48,822 nucleotides of DNA from an uncultured Oceanobacillus sp. (GCA_938004015.1 CALKWU010000009.1:1-48822), one strand, 5' to 3'. Positions 6,639-15,998 are shown, counted from the stretch's first letter. Program-made: numbers and translations. The notes: generated by a model from the sequence alone, not told the origin.

Positions 6639-7829
6639 TTAAGCTTGTTCGCTTAGTCGGACCGTATCACGGGCAATCATCACTTCTTCGTTCGTCGGAA
6701 TGACAATCACTTTCACCGGAGAATGCGGATAGTTGATGAATTGTTCTTTTCCGCGGACATCATTGAGTTTCGGATTCCAATATACGCCCATGAACTCCAA
6801 TCCGGTCAAAATTTTCTCCCGGACGATGTCACTGTTTTCACCGACACCGGCTGTGAAGATGATTGCATCGACACCGGACATTTTCGCTGCGTAAGAACCG
6901 ATATATTTGTGGATCCGTTCCGCAAATACATCAAGTGCGAGTTCTGCCCGCTCATCGGTCTTCGCTCTTTCCTCAATGTCGCGCAAATCACTTGAAAAAC
7001 CGGATAAAGCAAGCATTCCGCTTTCTTTATTCAACACTTCAACAACTTCATCGGCCGTTTTTCCGGTTTTTTCCATAATGTAAGGGATAAGCGCCGGGTC
7101 AATGTCTCCGGAACGTGTCCCCATCGTCACACCGGCTAGCGGAGTGAAGCCCATAGATGTGTCAATCGATTTTCCGCCTTCGATGGCCGTGACACTCGCA
7201 CCATTTCCGATATGGCAGGAAATCAAGCGCAATTGTTCCAAAGGCACTCCCATCAATTCAGCTGCACGTTCCGACACATATTTATGGCTCGTCCCATGGA
7301 AACCGTATTTTCGGATGCCGTATTCTTCATAATATTTTTTCGGCAAACTGTACAAATAAGAAGATTTCGGCATCGTTTGATGGAAGGCCGTATCAAATAC
7401 AGCGACCATCGGCACATCCGGTAAAATTTCTTGGAACGCCCGGATTCCCGTCAAGTTCGCCGGATTATGCAAGGGGGCCAATTCGGAAACTTCGTCAATC
7501 GTTTGAATCACTTCTTCGGTAATCAACACCGAATCACTGAATGCCTCCCCGCCATGGACGACACGGTGACCGACCGCATCGATTTCTTCGAAGGAACGGA
7601 TGACGCCTGAATCGATCAAGCCGTCCAACAGCTTTTTCACCGCCATTTCATGGTTCGGTATGTCTTCGGTCGTTTTATCTTTTTTTCCGTTCGTTTCGAT
7701 TTGGAAAACGGAATCGGAAAGTCCAATTCTTTCCACCAACCCTTTTGCCGAGACGACTTCATCCGGCATTTGGATGAGTTGGAACTTCAGAGATGAACTT
7801 CCGGCATTAATGGCCAATATGTTTTTCAT
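6639..7829 (-). CDS. ackA: Acetate kinase
   Basis: Converts acetyl phosphate plus ADP to acetate plus ATP, the last step of overflow acetate production. The 396-aa protein has the family N-terminus NILAINAGSSSLKFQ, the signature YGFHGTSHKYV and HIGNGASVTAI, all typical of the ASKHA fold. ATG 7829 is used because GGAGTG lies 7 nt upstream; a TTG at 7835 is too close. Only 17 nt separate it from the upstream ytxK stop, so it is probably co-transcribed with ytxK as in B. subtilis. A REP-like hairpin touches its 3' end. Confidence 0.96.
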   Translation of the reverse strand: MKNILAINAGSSSLKFQLIQMPDEVVSAKGLVERIGLSDSVFQIETNGKKDKTTEDIPNHEMAVKKLLDGLIDSGVIRSFEEIDAVGHRVVHGGEAFSDSVLITEEVIQTIDEVSELAPLHNPANLTGIRAFQEILPDVPMVAVFDTAFHQTMPKSSYLYSLPKKYYEEYGIRKYGFHGTSHKYVSERAAELMGVPLEQLRLISCHIGNGASVTAIEGGKSIDTSMGFTPLAGVTMGTRSGDIDPALIPYIMEKTGKTADEVVEVLNKESGMLALSGFSSDLRDIEERAKTDERAELALDVFAERIHKYIGSYAAKMSGVDAIIFTAGVGENSDIVREKILTGLEFMGVYWNPKLNDVRGKEQFINYPHSPVKVIVIPTNEEVMIARDTVRLSEQA

Positions 7830-7846
7830 ATACAATCACTCCAACA

Positions 7847-8833
7847 TTAATTTCTTTCGTAAGTTTGAAACCAGCGATTCATCTGGCCGAGAATATCCGC
7901 CATTGCATGATGGTTTTTCAGCGAAGGCAGCTGGACGAGCAATGGCTGTTTCGGACCTTCCGTTTCAACCCCTTTTTTCTGAAGGACGAGGATTCCTTTG
8001 ACATTCTGTTTCGATTTGAACATGGACTCCGGAAGACGTAGGAGCCCGACCATATGTGTATGCTCCTTCAAAAAGCGATTCAATTGCTCCGCCTGGTCGC
8101 TTGTGAAAAGAAAATCCGGAATGACGAAAATCAAGTATCCCGTTTCTTTCGTGTGTTTCAAGCTTTGTTCGATGAACAGATGGTGAGCATAGGAGTGGCC
8201 TTCTTCCGCTTTCAGTTCATATTCCGCCGCCCGCACATCATCCGGATAATAACCAACCGGAAGATCGGCAACGACCAAATCGACCGGATCGAGCAAAAGC
8301 GGAGCCAAACTGTCCTGATGGAAAAATTCGACTTCCTTTTTTAAAAGATTTGCGCTGCTGTGGGCTAGTTGGATAAGAGTCGGATCGACCTCACTCGCAT
8401 ATGTCGTTTTCTTTTGCGGCAATTGTTCCATCACCGTAAAGAGCATATTTCCAGTCCCGACGGCGGGATCAAAGAGACATATCTCCTCTTTGTTTTCCAA
8501 CAGACGATTTGCCAAATAGGCGACGATGAGCCCGACCGATTCCGGTGTCATCAAATGTTGTTCTTGGACGGAACCTTTCATCCCTTTCAAAACGACGAGT
8601 TGGAGCGCTTTTTTCAAATCTTTATCCGTATAATTGATTTTCTTCAAGCGTTCCAAGGCAGTTTGCAATTTCTTTTTTAAAATATCGTCGAAATCTTCAT
8701 GAGGCTCTTCATAAAAAATGGTTTCCAAAACGTCAATCAGGCCTTCCAAATAGACATCATCCAAATGGGAGCTGACCGTTTCCGTCGTTTCATCAAACCA
8801 TTCAAAAAGCTGTTCCACAGTTGTCTTCTTCAT
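7847..8833 (-). CDS. ytxK: YtxK-family SAM-dependent methyltransferase-like protein
   Basis: A 328-aa protein related to N6-adenine DNA methyltransferases. The SAM-binding motif I is clear (FDPAVGTGNMLFTV). Where active amino-methyltransferases have N/D-P-P-Y/F, this protein has DLPVGYY, so catalytic ability is uncertain. The N-terminal 90 residues are helical and acidic. It starts at ATG 8833 behind GGAGGATT. It sits between tpx and ackA, the same order as in B. subtilis, and is likely the first gene of a ytxK-ackA unit. Its substrate is unknown to me. Confidence 0.88.
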   Translation of the reverse strand: MKKTTVEQLFEWFDETTETVSSHLDDVYLEGLIDVLETIFYEEPHEDFDDILKKKLQTALERLKKINYTDKDLKKALQLVVLKGMKGSVQEQHLMTPESVGLIVAYLANRLLENKEEICLFDPAVGTGNMLFTVMEQLPQKKTTYASEVDPTLIQLAHSSANLLKKEVEFFHQDSLAPLLLDPVDLVVADLPVGYYPDDVRAAEYELKAEEGHSYAHHLFIEQSLKHTKETGYLIFVIPDFLFTSDQAEQLNRFLKEHTHMVGLLRLPESMFKSKQNVKGILVLQKKGVETEGPKQPLLVQLPSLKNHHAMADILGQMNRWFQTYERN

Positions 8834-8874
8834 TCCAATCCTCCATCAATGATGCATTGCAAAGAAATTTCCAT

Positions 8875-8914
8875 AAAAATCTCCCTCAGTTTTCTTCTGA
8901 GAGAGATTTTTTCT
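8875..8914 (-). terminator. Terminator after tpx
   Basis: On the minus strand AATCTCTCTCAG and CTGAGGGAGATT form the stem, followed by TTTATGG. It separates tpx from ytxK. Confidence 0.8.
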
Positions 8915-9415
8915 TTATTGAGCCTGTTTAATGGCTTCCAATGCGGATTCATAGTCTGGGTGGTTGGATACTTCCTCGACATATTCCACATATGTCACCT
9001 TGTCGTTCGAATCCACAACAAAAATCGATCTCGCAAGCAGTCGTAATTCTTTGATCAACACGCCGTATTTTTCGCCGAAATCAGCATCCCGGTGGTCGGA
9101 TAATGTATCGAGATTCTCAATTCCTTCTGCAGCACACCACCGTTTTTGGGCGAATGGCAAATCCATGCTAATCGTCAGCACATGTACATTATCCAATTTT
9201 TCCGCTTCTTCATTGAAACGTCTCGTCTGATCGGAACAGACGCCTGTATCAATGGAAGGCACTACACTGATGAGCTTCTTTTTCCCTTTGTAATCATCCA
9301 AAGAAACTTCCTGCAAATCATTATTCAACACCGTGAAATTTGGAGCTGTGTCACCGACTTTGATTTCATTTCCCAATAAGGTGACTGGATCTTGCTGGAA
9401 TGAAACTTGTCTCAT
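8915..9415 (-). CDS. tpx: Thiol peroxidase (Tpx, atypical 2-Cys peroxiredoxin)
   Basis: Reduces H2O2 and alkyl hydroperoxides with thioredoxin as electron donor. The 166-aa protein has the Tpx signature VVPSIDTGVCSDQTRRFNE with peroxidatic C60, and resolving C94 in KRWCAAEG. The start is ATG 9415 after GGGAGG. A promoter is plausible on the minus strand (TTGGAC, 18 nt, CATAAT). A weak cre-like sequence lies about 90 nt upstream at 9502-9517 but is not convincing. Confidence 0.96.
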   Translation of the reverse strand: MRQVSFQQDPVTLLGNEIKVGDTAPNFTVLNNDLQEVSLDDYKGKKKLISVVPSIDTGVCSDQTRRFNEEAEKLDNVHVLTISMDLPFAQKRWCAAEGIENLDTLSDHRDADFGEKYGVLIKELRLLARSIFVVDSNDKVTYVEYVEEVSNHPDYESALEAIKQAQ

Positions 9416-9520
9416 TTGTATCCTTCCTCCCTTTTGAACCTCTTTCTATTATTATGAAGAATCCTCATCCGATTGTCCAATATTTCACTATCCTTTTTTC
9501 GATAAAATCGTTTTCATTCG

Positions 9521-9958
9521 TTAGATGTCAAAATGTAAGGGATGGGTTTTATCTTCACTACTCTCCTTTTCCCGTTTTCCACGGTTTTTCTTCATCATCT
9601 TTTCGACTTTGTCCATCCATTTCGGGGTCATTTCCAACAATTTTTCTTGCAAGTCGTTTTCTTGATCAAGCCGAATCAATTTCATTTCATCTTTTTTGAT
9701 GATTAAAAATGCTACAGGTGTCAACGAAACGCCTCCACCACTCCCGCCACCAAAGGGTAACGTCTCATCGCTTTCCGAAGATTGCGAGTTGAATTCACTT
9801 CCTCCAGCGGCAAAACCGATGCCGACTTTGGAAATCGGAATGATGACACTCCCATCCGGTGCTTCCATAGGATCGCCGATAATCGTGTTCGTTTCCACTA
9901 CCGACTGTAAACTTTCCATCGCCGTCGACATCAAACTTGCAATCGGATGCTCCTCCAT
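9521..9958 (-). CDS. gerW: GerW/YtfJ family sporulation protein
   Basis: A 145-aa protein of the spore-specific GerW family, needed in B. subtilis for normal spore germination and found in the forespore. The core is typical: PDGSVIIPISKVGIGFAAG, a flexible glycine-rich linker (LPFGGGSGGG) and VSLTPVAFLII. The C-terminus is highly charged. The start is ATG 9958 after AAAGGAGG. The ytfI stop is one base upstream, so the two are co-transcribed. Its presence argues that the organism forms endospores. Confidence 0.93.
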   Translation of the reverse strand: MEEHPIASLMSTAMESLQSVVETNTIIGDPMEAPDGSVIIPISKVGIGFAAGGSEFNSQSSESDETLPFGGGSGGGVSLTPVAFLIIKKDEMKLIRLDQENDLQEKLLEMTPKWMDKVEKMMKKNRGKREKESSEDKTHPLHFDI

Positions 9959-9959
9959 C

Positions 9960-10493
9960 CTACCATCCTCCTTTTCTTCCTTTACGCCAATTCCTCCGTA
10001 CCTTGATGAGTTTCAGCAACACGGGGATTTTTACGGTGATATGACAAGTGAATGTCGAGTAAAAACCTTCTCCCACATAATTTGGTTGAACGATGATTTC
10101 CGGCTTATTTTGAAAAGTCGTAACGGAATTTAAAATAGCCATCTCCATTTCTTTCAACGTCCATACTATCCCCGTCGCCATACCGGTGACAGCCGCATCT
10201 CCCAATCCGATTCCCGTTTCCCAACGGACATCCCGGATGACCATTCTGTTTACGATGGACCGGATAAGACGCCTATTGGTTTTCAAATTTCCTGATACAT
10301 GGAACATATCCATATTTTCCTCCAAGTCGAATGTCCGCTTCCAAACAGGTATTTTCATGATTTCCATCGTCACTTTCAGACGATATCGATCCGGATAGCG
10401 GATGAGACAAGAAATACGGAATGTCACGATTTGCGAAGTCAGTACGAACAGCAGCACACCGACAACAATCAAGATGACGCCTAGATAAAGCAT
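9960..10493 (-). CDS. ytfI: DUF2953 protein (YtfI), membrane-anchored
   Basis: A 177-aa protein with one N-terminal membrane helix (LYLGVILIVVGVLLFVLT) and a soluble domain typical of DUF2953. It is paired with gerW in many spore formers, so a forespore role is likely but unproven. The start is uncertain. ATG 10493 has AAAGGA about 10 nt upstream and puts the helix at the N-terminus as in relatives; the frame stays open to ATG 10514 and 10556, which lack a good ribosome site. It is divergent from nadK. Confidence 0.82.
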   Translation of the reverse strand: MLYLGVILIVVGVLLFVLTSQIVTFRISCLIRYPDRYRLKVTMEIMKIPVWKRTFDLEENMDMFHVSGNLKTNRRLIRSIVNRMVIRDVRWETGIGLGDAAVTGMATGIVWTLKEMEMAILNSVTTFQNKPEIIVQPNYVGEGFYSTFTCHITVKIPVLLKLIKVRRNWRKGRKGGW

Positions 10494-10592
10494 AGCGGAA
10501 AAGTCCTTTTCCATAGATTTATCATTAGCTTGGCTTATATCGATTTTTTTAATCATGTTATTCCATGATTGGATAATTGAAAGGGAGATGAT

Positions 10593-10637
10593 ATGATGAA
10601 GTTGGACAAACTATATGACGGGAGGATCCTATGTTGA
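10593..10637 (+). other. Short upstream ORF overlapping the nadK start
   Basis: Fourteen codons (MMKLDKLYDGRILC) with a good ribosome site (AAAGGGAGATG). The stop TGA at 10635-10637 overlaps the nadK start region. It may couple or attenuate nadK translation; it could also be chance. Confidence 0.35.
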
Positions 10638-11434
10638 CAGAACGGAATAAATTATATTTTTATTATTTGAAAGATGAAGAAACTGATGAAAAAGTATCGA
10701 AATTACGCCGCCTCGCAGAAGGGAATGGATTCTTCATCGTCGATCAGGCGGATGATGCGGATATCATCGTGAGTGTTGGTGGAGACGGTGCGTTTCTGCA
10801 AGCGGTACGAAAAAGCGGTTTCCGCCAAGATGCCATCTATCTCGGCATCACCCGGGATGGAGAATCCGGGCTGTATTGCGATTTCAACCTCGATAATTTC
10901 GATGAGATGTTGAATTCCCTCATGCATGAAGAGCTGGAAGTCCGCCGCTTCCCGGTGATTAAAACACGGGTCAACGATGGGCCGCCTTATTATTGCTTGA
11001 ATGAAGTGAGCATCCGTTCCACCATCGTGAAAACAATCGTCATCGATGTGTTGATCGACGACCGTTATTTCGAAACATTCCGTGGGGATGGGTTAATCGT
11101 GTCGACTCCGACCGGAAGCACAGCTTACAACAAGTCAGCCGACGGTGCTGTGATTGACCCGCTCATTCCAAGTTATCAAGTCACGGAAGTCGCATCCTTG
11201 AACAACAATCAATATCGGACACTCGGCTCATCATTCATTTTGGATAAATCCCGGAAACTGACGTTGAATATTCTGCCGACAGGAAACGACCATCCGATCA
11301 TTAGTCTCGATAATGAAGCCCATCCAATCCAACGCATTTCCTCCGTACAAGTGGAAATGGACGATTCCGTCATCAAAACGGTGAAATTGAAAAACAATTC
11401 GTTTTGGGATCGGGTACGGCGCACGTTCCTCTGA
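10631..11434 (+). CDS. nadK: NAD kinase (PpnK/NadK, YtdI type)
   Basis: Phosphorylates NAD to NADP using ATP or polyphosphate. The 267-aa length matches the second B. subtilis NAD kinase (YtdI). The diagnostic GGDG motif is at residues 50-53 (SVGGDGAFLQAV), followed by NEVSI and STPTGSTAY. The start is ATG 10631 after GGGAGG. A 14-codon ORF overlaps the start. A strong terminator follows. The position between ytfI and the SASP gene is conserved with B. subtilis. Confidence 0.95.
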   Translation: MLTERNKLYFYYLKDEETDEKVSKLRRLAEGNGFFIVDQADDADIIVSVGGDGAFLQAVRKSGFRQDAIYLGITRDGESGLYCDFNLDNFDEMLNSLMHEELEVRRFPVIKTRVNDGPPYYCLNEVSIRSTIVKTIVIDVLIDDRYFETFRGDGLIVSTPTGSTAYNKSADGAVIDPLIPSYQVTEVASLNNNQYRTLGSSFILDKSRKLTLNILPTGNDHPIISLDNEAHPIQRISSVQVEMDDSVIKTVKLKNNSFWDRVRRTFL

Positions 11435-11446
11435 CATTTTTGCAAT

Positions 11447-11483
11447 AAAACAGGACGGCAACGAAACTGCCGTCCTGTTTTCA
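11447..11483 (+). terminator. Terminator after nadK
   Basis: AAAACAGGACGGCA (11447-11460) and its exact complement (11468-11481) form a 14-bp stem, probably used from both sides since the SASP gene converges here. Confidence 0.9.
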
Positions 11484-11496
11484 TTCATATTTTCAT

Positions 11497-11700
11497 TTAT
11501 TGTCTGCCACTTAATTGCTGTTGAGCCATGGATACTAGTCGTTTCGTGATTTCACCACCGACAGATCCGTTCGCACGGGAAGTCGTGTCAGCTCCCAGCT
11601 GAACACCAAACTCCTGAGCAATTTCATATTTCATTTGTTGTAGAGCTTGTTCTGCACCAGGGACTACTAATTGATTTGAAGAATTACTATTGTTAGCCAT
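11497..11700 (-). CDS. sspA: Alpha/beta-type small acid-soluble spore protein
   Basis: A 67-aa SASP that coats and protects forespore DNA. The germination protease site EIAQEFGV and the second conserved block GGEITKRLVSMAQQ are both present, with an N-terminal asparagine/serine-rich tail. The start is ATG 11700 after AAGGAGGTGAG. I could not find a convincing sigma-G promoter in the 100 bases upstream. The position next to thiI matches B. subtilis sspA, although SASP genes are multi-copy and the symbol is by position. Confidence 0.93.
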   Translation of the reverse strand: MANNSNSSNQLVVPGAEQALQQMKYEIAQEFGVQLGADTTSRANGSVGGEITKRLVSMAQQQLSGRQ

Positions 11701-11803
11701 ATCAGCTCACCTCCTTGGTACCCCTATCTTGCGCACCCCGAGGTAAAACATGTATGGCGTTTATTGACACTTCCTGGTAATCCAACCAGAAAAATCCCTT
11801 TTC

Positions 11804-13006
11804 TTACAGCAAATCTTGAAATTCCGTCTCCTGTTGCCGTGATGTGACGGTGATTGTTTCAATCCCGTCCAATGCTTCTTGAATCGAGGCACTGAAATCA
11901 TAGCGGGATTCCAGTTCATTCACCTTATCACGACGAGGTCTTGTTTTTGGCGATTTTGGTACGAAAATCGTACAGCAATCTTCATAAGGCAAAATGGAAA
12001 TATCATAGGTGCCGATGTTTCTCGAAATCTCAATGACTTCAGTTTTATCCATCGCAATGAGTGGACGTAATACCGGATAATTCGTCACTTCATTGATCGT
12101 ATGCATGCTTTCCATCGTTTGGCTTGCCACTTGTCCTAAACTTTCTCCGGTCGCAAGGGATAAAATCCCCTCTCTTTCACACACTTCTTCCGCAATCCGG
12201 AACATCATCCGGCGCATAATCGTCATTCCATAACTTTCAGGCATTTCCCGGAAAATTTCCTGTTGCAGTTTTGTGAAGGGCACGATATGGACACGAATTG
12301 ATTTGCCGTACTCCGTCAATTTCTTCGCTAGGTCAAGCACTTTTTGTTTAGCCCGCTCACTCGTGTAAGGTGGGGAATGGAAATGAATTGCTTCCAATTC
12401 AACGCCCCGTTTCATAGCCAAATAACCGGCAACCGGGCTATCAATGCCGCCGGACAATAGAAGGAGCGATTTCCCGGCAGTCCCCACCGGCAATCCACCA
12501 GCCCCGGGAATTTTTTCCGAAGTGATGTATGTCCCATCAGGGCGGATTTCGACTTTCACTTCCATATCGGGCTGATGGACATCGACCGTAAACCCTTCCG
12601 TATTTTTCAATAAATGTCCCCCGAGAATTTGATTCATCTCTAGGGAAGTATGTGGGAAACGTTTATCGACTCGGCGCACATTCACTTTAAATGTCCGGAC
12701 GTTTTCCGCTTTTTTCAACGTGTGAAGAGCAGCTTCTTTGATTTCCGGCAATTCATTTGCCACTTTGATCGCCAAAGAAAAACTCGATATCCCAAAAACA
12801 TGTTTCACTTTTTCGATGACCGGCTCTGGTTCGTGACCGTTCAGAAGGATGAACATTCTTCCTCGTGACCGTTTGATTTTGATGTCCGGAAAATCCGCCA
12901 GTTTATCCTGGAGGTTTTCTTGTAGTGCGAGGACGAAACTTTTCAAATTTTTCCCTTTTAATGACATTTCACCGTAACGTATCAATATATGATCATACTT
13001 CATCAT
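11804..13006 (-). CDS. thiI: tRNA 4-thiouridine synthase / thiamine sulfur carrier protein ThiI
   Basis: Makes 4-thiouridine at tRNA position 8. The 400-aa protein has an N-terminal ferredoxin-like plus THUMP region (about 1-170) and a PP-loop ATPase domain (SGGIDS at 185-190). The C-terminal rhodanese domain of the E. coli enzyme is absent, as in B. subtilis. Start is one of two consecutive ATGs (13006 or 13003) after GAGGT. The upstream iscS-type gene ends 3 nt away, so the two form an operon, and that desulfurase presumably supplies the sulfur. Confidence 0.95.
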   Translation of the reverse strand: MMKYDHILIRYGEMSLKGKNLKSFVLALQENLQDKLADFPDIKIKRSRGRMFILLNGHEPEPVIEKVKHVFGISSFSLAIKVANELPEIKEAALHTLKKAENVRTFKVNVRRVDKRFPHTSLEMNQILGGHLLKNTEGFTVDVHQPDMEVKVEIRPDGTYITSEKIPGAGGLPVGTAGKSLLLLSGGIDSPVAGYLAMKRGVELEAIHFHSPPYTSERAKQKVLDLAKKLTEYGKSIRVHIVPFTKLQQEIFREMPESYGMTIMRRMMFRIAEEVCEREGILSLATGESLGQVASQTMESMHTINEVTNYPVLRPLIAMDKTEVIEISRNIGTYDISILPYEDCCTIFVPKSPKTRPRRDKVNELESRYDFSASIQEALDGIETITVTSRQQETEFQDLL

Positions 13007-13009
13007 TAT

Positions 13010-14149
13010 CTACCTCAAAACTTTTTTAAATTGAGCCACTGCTTCTTTTAATGCTTGAAGGAAGCGCTCGATTTCTTCCACTGTATTATGGTAAGTAAGA
13101 CTGATTCTTAAACCAGAGATGGCGATATCTCTGGAAAAACCACAAGCGACAAGGATTTTGCTTTCATCTTGCTGTTTGGAAGAACAAGCGGATTTTGTAG
13201 AAATAAAAATATCTTTTTCACCGAGCATATGGATGATCACTTCCGGTTTGATGCCCGGCACCGAAACGTTAAGGATGTGCGGTGCACCATTTTCCGGGCT
13301 GTTGATGTGTAATCCGTCGATATTTTCAAATGCGTTCCATAACCGGTCATGGAGCGCTTGTAAATGGTCTTTATTCTCCTGTTCTTGTTCTTTGATGAGA
13401 CGCATTGCCCGGACGAAGGAAACGGCTCCTGCAACGTTTTCCGTTCCCGGACGCACTTCGTTTTCCTGGCCGCCTCCATGGAGTAGCGGAAACAATCGTG
13501 TCCCTTTTTTCACATAAAGGATCCCCGTCCCTTTCAATCCATGGATTTTATGGCCCGAAAATGTACAAAGATCGATTCCGGATTCCCGTAAGGAAAGCGG
13601 CACTTTTCCAAAACTTTGCACCGCATCGACGTGGAAATGCACTTTCGGATAATTTTCGAGCAGTTTTCCGATTTCTTCAATCGGTTGGATCGAGCCGATT
13701 TCATTGTTCACATGCATGACACTCACCAAAATCGTATCATCACGAATCGCCTTTTTCACGTCTTCTACAGCGACGACTCCATATCGATCCACAGGAAGTA
13801 CGGTCACTTCAAAACCTGACCGTTCCAAACTTAAACACGCTTCTTCGACGGATGGATGCTCGACAGCGGTTGTAATGATATGTTTCCCCCGATTCCGGTG
13901 TTCGAATGCGATGCCTTTGACGGCGAGGTTGTTTCCCTCAGTTCCGCCTGACGTGAAGATGATTTCGTCGGGTTCCACTCGAAGGATGGACGCAGCTTGT
14001 CGTCTTGCCGTTTCGAGAAGTTTTTCAACCGTTCCACCAAGCTGGTGGATGGAAGACGGATTGGCGAAGTATTGCTCTGTTGTTTTTTGGAAACTTTCCA
14101 CAACGGACGGATCCGGAATCGTCGTGGCACTGTTGTCCAAATAAATCAT
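13010..14149 (-). CDS. nifZ: Cysteine desulfurase (NifZ/IscS type)
   Basis: A PLP enzyme that takes sulfur from cysteine and, in B. subtilis, passes it to ThiI. The 379-aa protein has the PLP lysine K201 in SGHKIHG, the histidine in AVEHPS and catalytic C322 in SACSSKQQ. ATG 14149 is used because AAAGGA lies 8 nt upstream and the protein then starts MIYLDNSATT; the frame stays open to 14194 without a ribosome site. It is immediately followed by thiI. Confidence 0.95.
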   Translation of the reverse strand: MIYLDNSATTIPDPSVVESFQKTTEQYFANPSSIHQLGGTVEKLLETARRQAASILRVEPDEIIFTSGGTEGNNLAVKGIAFEHRNRGKHIITTAVEHPSVEEACLSLERSGFEVTVLPVDRYGVVAVEDVKKAIRDDTILVSVMHVNNEIGSIQPIEEIGKLLENYPKVHFHVDAVQSFGKVPLSLRESGIDLCTFSGHKIHGLKGTGILYVKKGTRLFPLLHGGGQENEVRPGTENVAGAVSFVRAMRLIKEQEQENKDHLQALHDRLWNAFENIDGLHINSPENGAPHILNVSVPGIKPEVIIHMLGEKDIFISTKSACSSKQQDESKILVACGFSRDIAISGLRISLTYHNTVEEIERFLQALKEAVAQFKKVLR

Positions 14150-14272
14150 GTTCATCATCCTTTTCAAGTTGTCACGAACTGATGTTGCTTCCAAAAAATC
14201 TTACTGCAATCCACTTGAGAAAACAAGTCGTTTGCTTAACACTTGATGCCCCCTGGTTCAAACGGGCAAAAG

Positions 14273-14302
14273 GAAACAGGTTGGGATCACCCAGCCTGTT
14301 TT
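14273..14302 (-). terminator. Terminator after ezrA
   Basis: AAACAGG-TTGGG and CCCAG-CCTGTTT form the stem around ATCA. The T-rich tail lies on the minus strand. Confidence 0.7.
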
Positions 14303-14303
14303 C

Positions 14304-15998
14304 TTAGTCGTTTATTGCAAGTTCTGTTTCTTCGATTCGTTTCAAGGCACCTGGTTCTACTTCTTCGATCGCTTCTGCCGCTTTTTCCAGCGAGAGTTCA
14401 TATTCATAAGAGCGGAACAGTCTTTCCGCTTCCATCAATTTGGCAGCAAGGATTGGGTTTTTGCTTCGGTACCGGTTCGCATATTGGATGACGCGTTCCG
14501 TCAAATACGCTTGGTCGAGCATCATTTCGATTTGTTCCCTCGACTGTTCAATCGCGCTTTCCGCTTCTAACAAAGAGCGGTTGACTGCACCGGTATCGAG
14601 CGGATGTTGATTGAGGGCATCCAATACGTTATTGATTTTCGCTTGAGATTCCTCCAAGCTCGACCAAATGAAAGCAGGCACACCCGGGATATTGCTTTTT
14701 CTCAGTCGTCGGTTCAACTCCATCAACTGGCTGCGCATATTCGTTACTTTTTCTTTCGCCTCCAATTCATCTTTCCGCAATGTTTGGATGCTTTCCCGGA
14801 AGGCTTCATGTTTTTCTTTCAATTCCTCAATCTGTTCCAAACCCGCTTCCACTCGTTGACGTAATTCACTGTGGGACGAACGGTTCATTTCAATGCTTTC
14901 CAAAACTTGCTGTAAGTCATCCCGTAATGCCTCCACTCGTTTATCGACAGCGAGGAATTTTTCCAACTCCTCATCTTCCACATAGTAAGCCTGTTTCAAC
15001 TCTTCCACTTCAGTTTTTGTATCAGTGAAAGACTGTTGGAGCTCCTTCACCGCTTCTTCATAGGAAGGCAGATATTGTTCCACAAAATTTTTGGCGAGGG
15101 CTTCTTGCTCCAATAATTCATATATTTCTTCAATCCGTTCTTCAATCTCCTCCAGCCCTTTTTCTCCCGCTTCCAAATCCCCTTGTTCCAACAGCTTCAT
15201 GATGTCCGTTGCTCTCTCTTGATATGTATGGATTTCCGTCTCAAAGTTCAAATGCTCGACGTTGTATCCCTCTTCTTTCATTTCATTGATTCCTGCGAGC
15301 AATTGATCCAGCTGGGAGACGAGCTCATGTTTCGCCCGTTTATAAAGTGGAGGAAAAACGTTGATTTGTTCTTCCAGCTCTTTCAATTCTTCTTTCAGTC
15401 GATCGACGATATTTTTCGCTTCCATGTAATTTCCGGAAGCAACCTTTTCATAGAAGACTTCCACGTCTGCTTCCAACTCATCAAGCCTGTCTTCGAAATA
15501 CTGGTCCGCTTTTCCATATTGATAACGATTTTGTGAAATTTGCCTGCGCAAACTTTTAATCGTCGGCTCTACTTCCGCAATATCTTCTCTGCTTGATTTT
15601 TCCGATTCCAACAATTCCTCGAGTTCTTCCAGTATGTTTTCGATGCTTCCTTCAACGGATACGAGAATACGTTCCGCCTCTTTCAAAATCTTTTTCCCTT
15701 TTCCGACTCGGAAACGGTCAGCAGCATCTTCCGCATCGAGCAAATATTCTTCAATGTCAGCGAGTTCCTTGCCGACAATATAATCCCAGCGATCTTTCCA
15801 AGCCTCGAACTTCATCTGGGTTTCTCCCGATAAGTTGAGTTCTTTGATTTTGCTCAATTCTCCGGCGACATTGCGTGCCATAATATCAAGTTTCCACGCT
15901 TCCAATTTGTCGACATGGTCATAAACCCTTTTACGTAAAATTAAGCCAACGATGAGTAATACAATGATAGCTAATATGATTCCAATGACTAACTCCAT
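14304..15998 (-). CDS. ezrA: Septation ring formation regulator EzrA
   Basis: A 564-aa division regulator. One N-terminal membrane helix (LVIGIILAIIVLLIVGLIL) is followed by a long cytoplasmic coiled-coil spectrin-like array. The protein limits FtsZ rings at mid-cell and also helps recruit division synthases. The start is ATG 15998 after GGAGGTACG. hisJ, which lies beside ezrA in B. subtilis, is absent here. It is a single gene with its own terminator. Confidence 0.95.
   Translation of the reverse strand: MELVIGIILAIIVLLIVGLILRKRVYDHVDKLEAWKLDIMARNVAGELSKIKELNLSGETQMKFEAWKDRWDYIVGKELADIEEYLLDAEDAADRFRVGKGKKILKEAERILVSVEGSIENILEELEELLESEKSSREDIAEVEPTIKSLRRQISQNRYQYGKADQYFEDRLDELEADVEVFYEKVASGNYMEAKNIVDRLKEELKELEEQINVFPPLYKRAKHELVSQLDQLLAGINEMKEEGYNVEHLNFETEIHTYQERATDIMKLLEQGDLEAGEKGLEEIEERIEEIYELLEQEALAKNFVEQYLPSYEEAVKELQQSFTDTKTEVEELKQAYYVEDEELEKFLAVDKRVEALRDDLQQVLESIEMNRSSHSELRQRVEAGLEQIEELKEKHEAFRESIQTLRKDELEAKEKVTNMRSQLMELNRRLRKSNIPGVPAFIWSSLEESQAKINNVLDALNQHPLDTGAVNRSLLEAESAIEQSREQIEMMLDQAYLTERVIQYANRYRSKNPILAAKLMEAERLFRSYEYELSLEKAAEAIEEVEPGALKRIEETELAIND

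Noticed and set aside
9502..9517. cre-like sequence ATAAAATCGTTTTCAT upstream of tpx
   Set aside because: It deviates from consensus in a conserved position, lies far from the likely promoter, and tpx is not a known CcpA target.
11701..11803. Sigma-G promoter before the SASP gene
   Set aside because: CATACAT resembles a -10, but no matching -35 is found at proper spacing.
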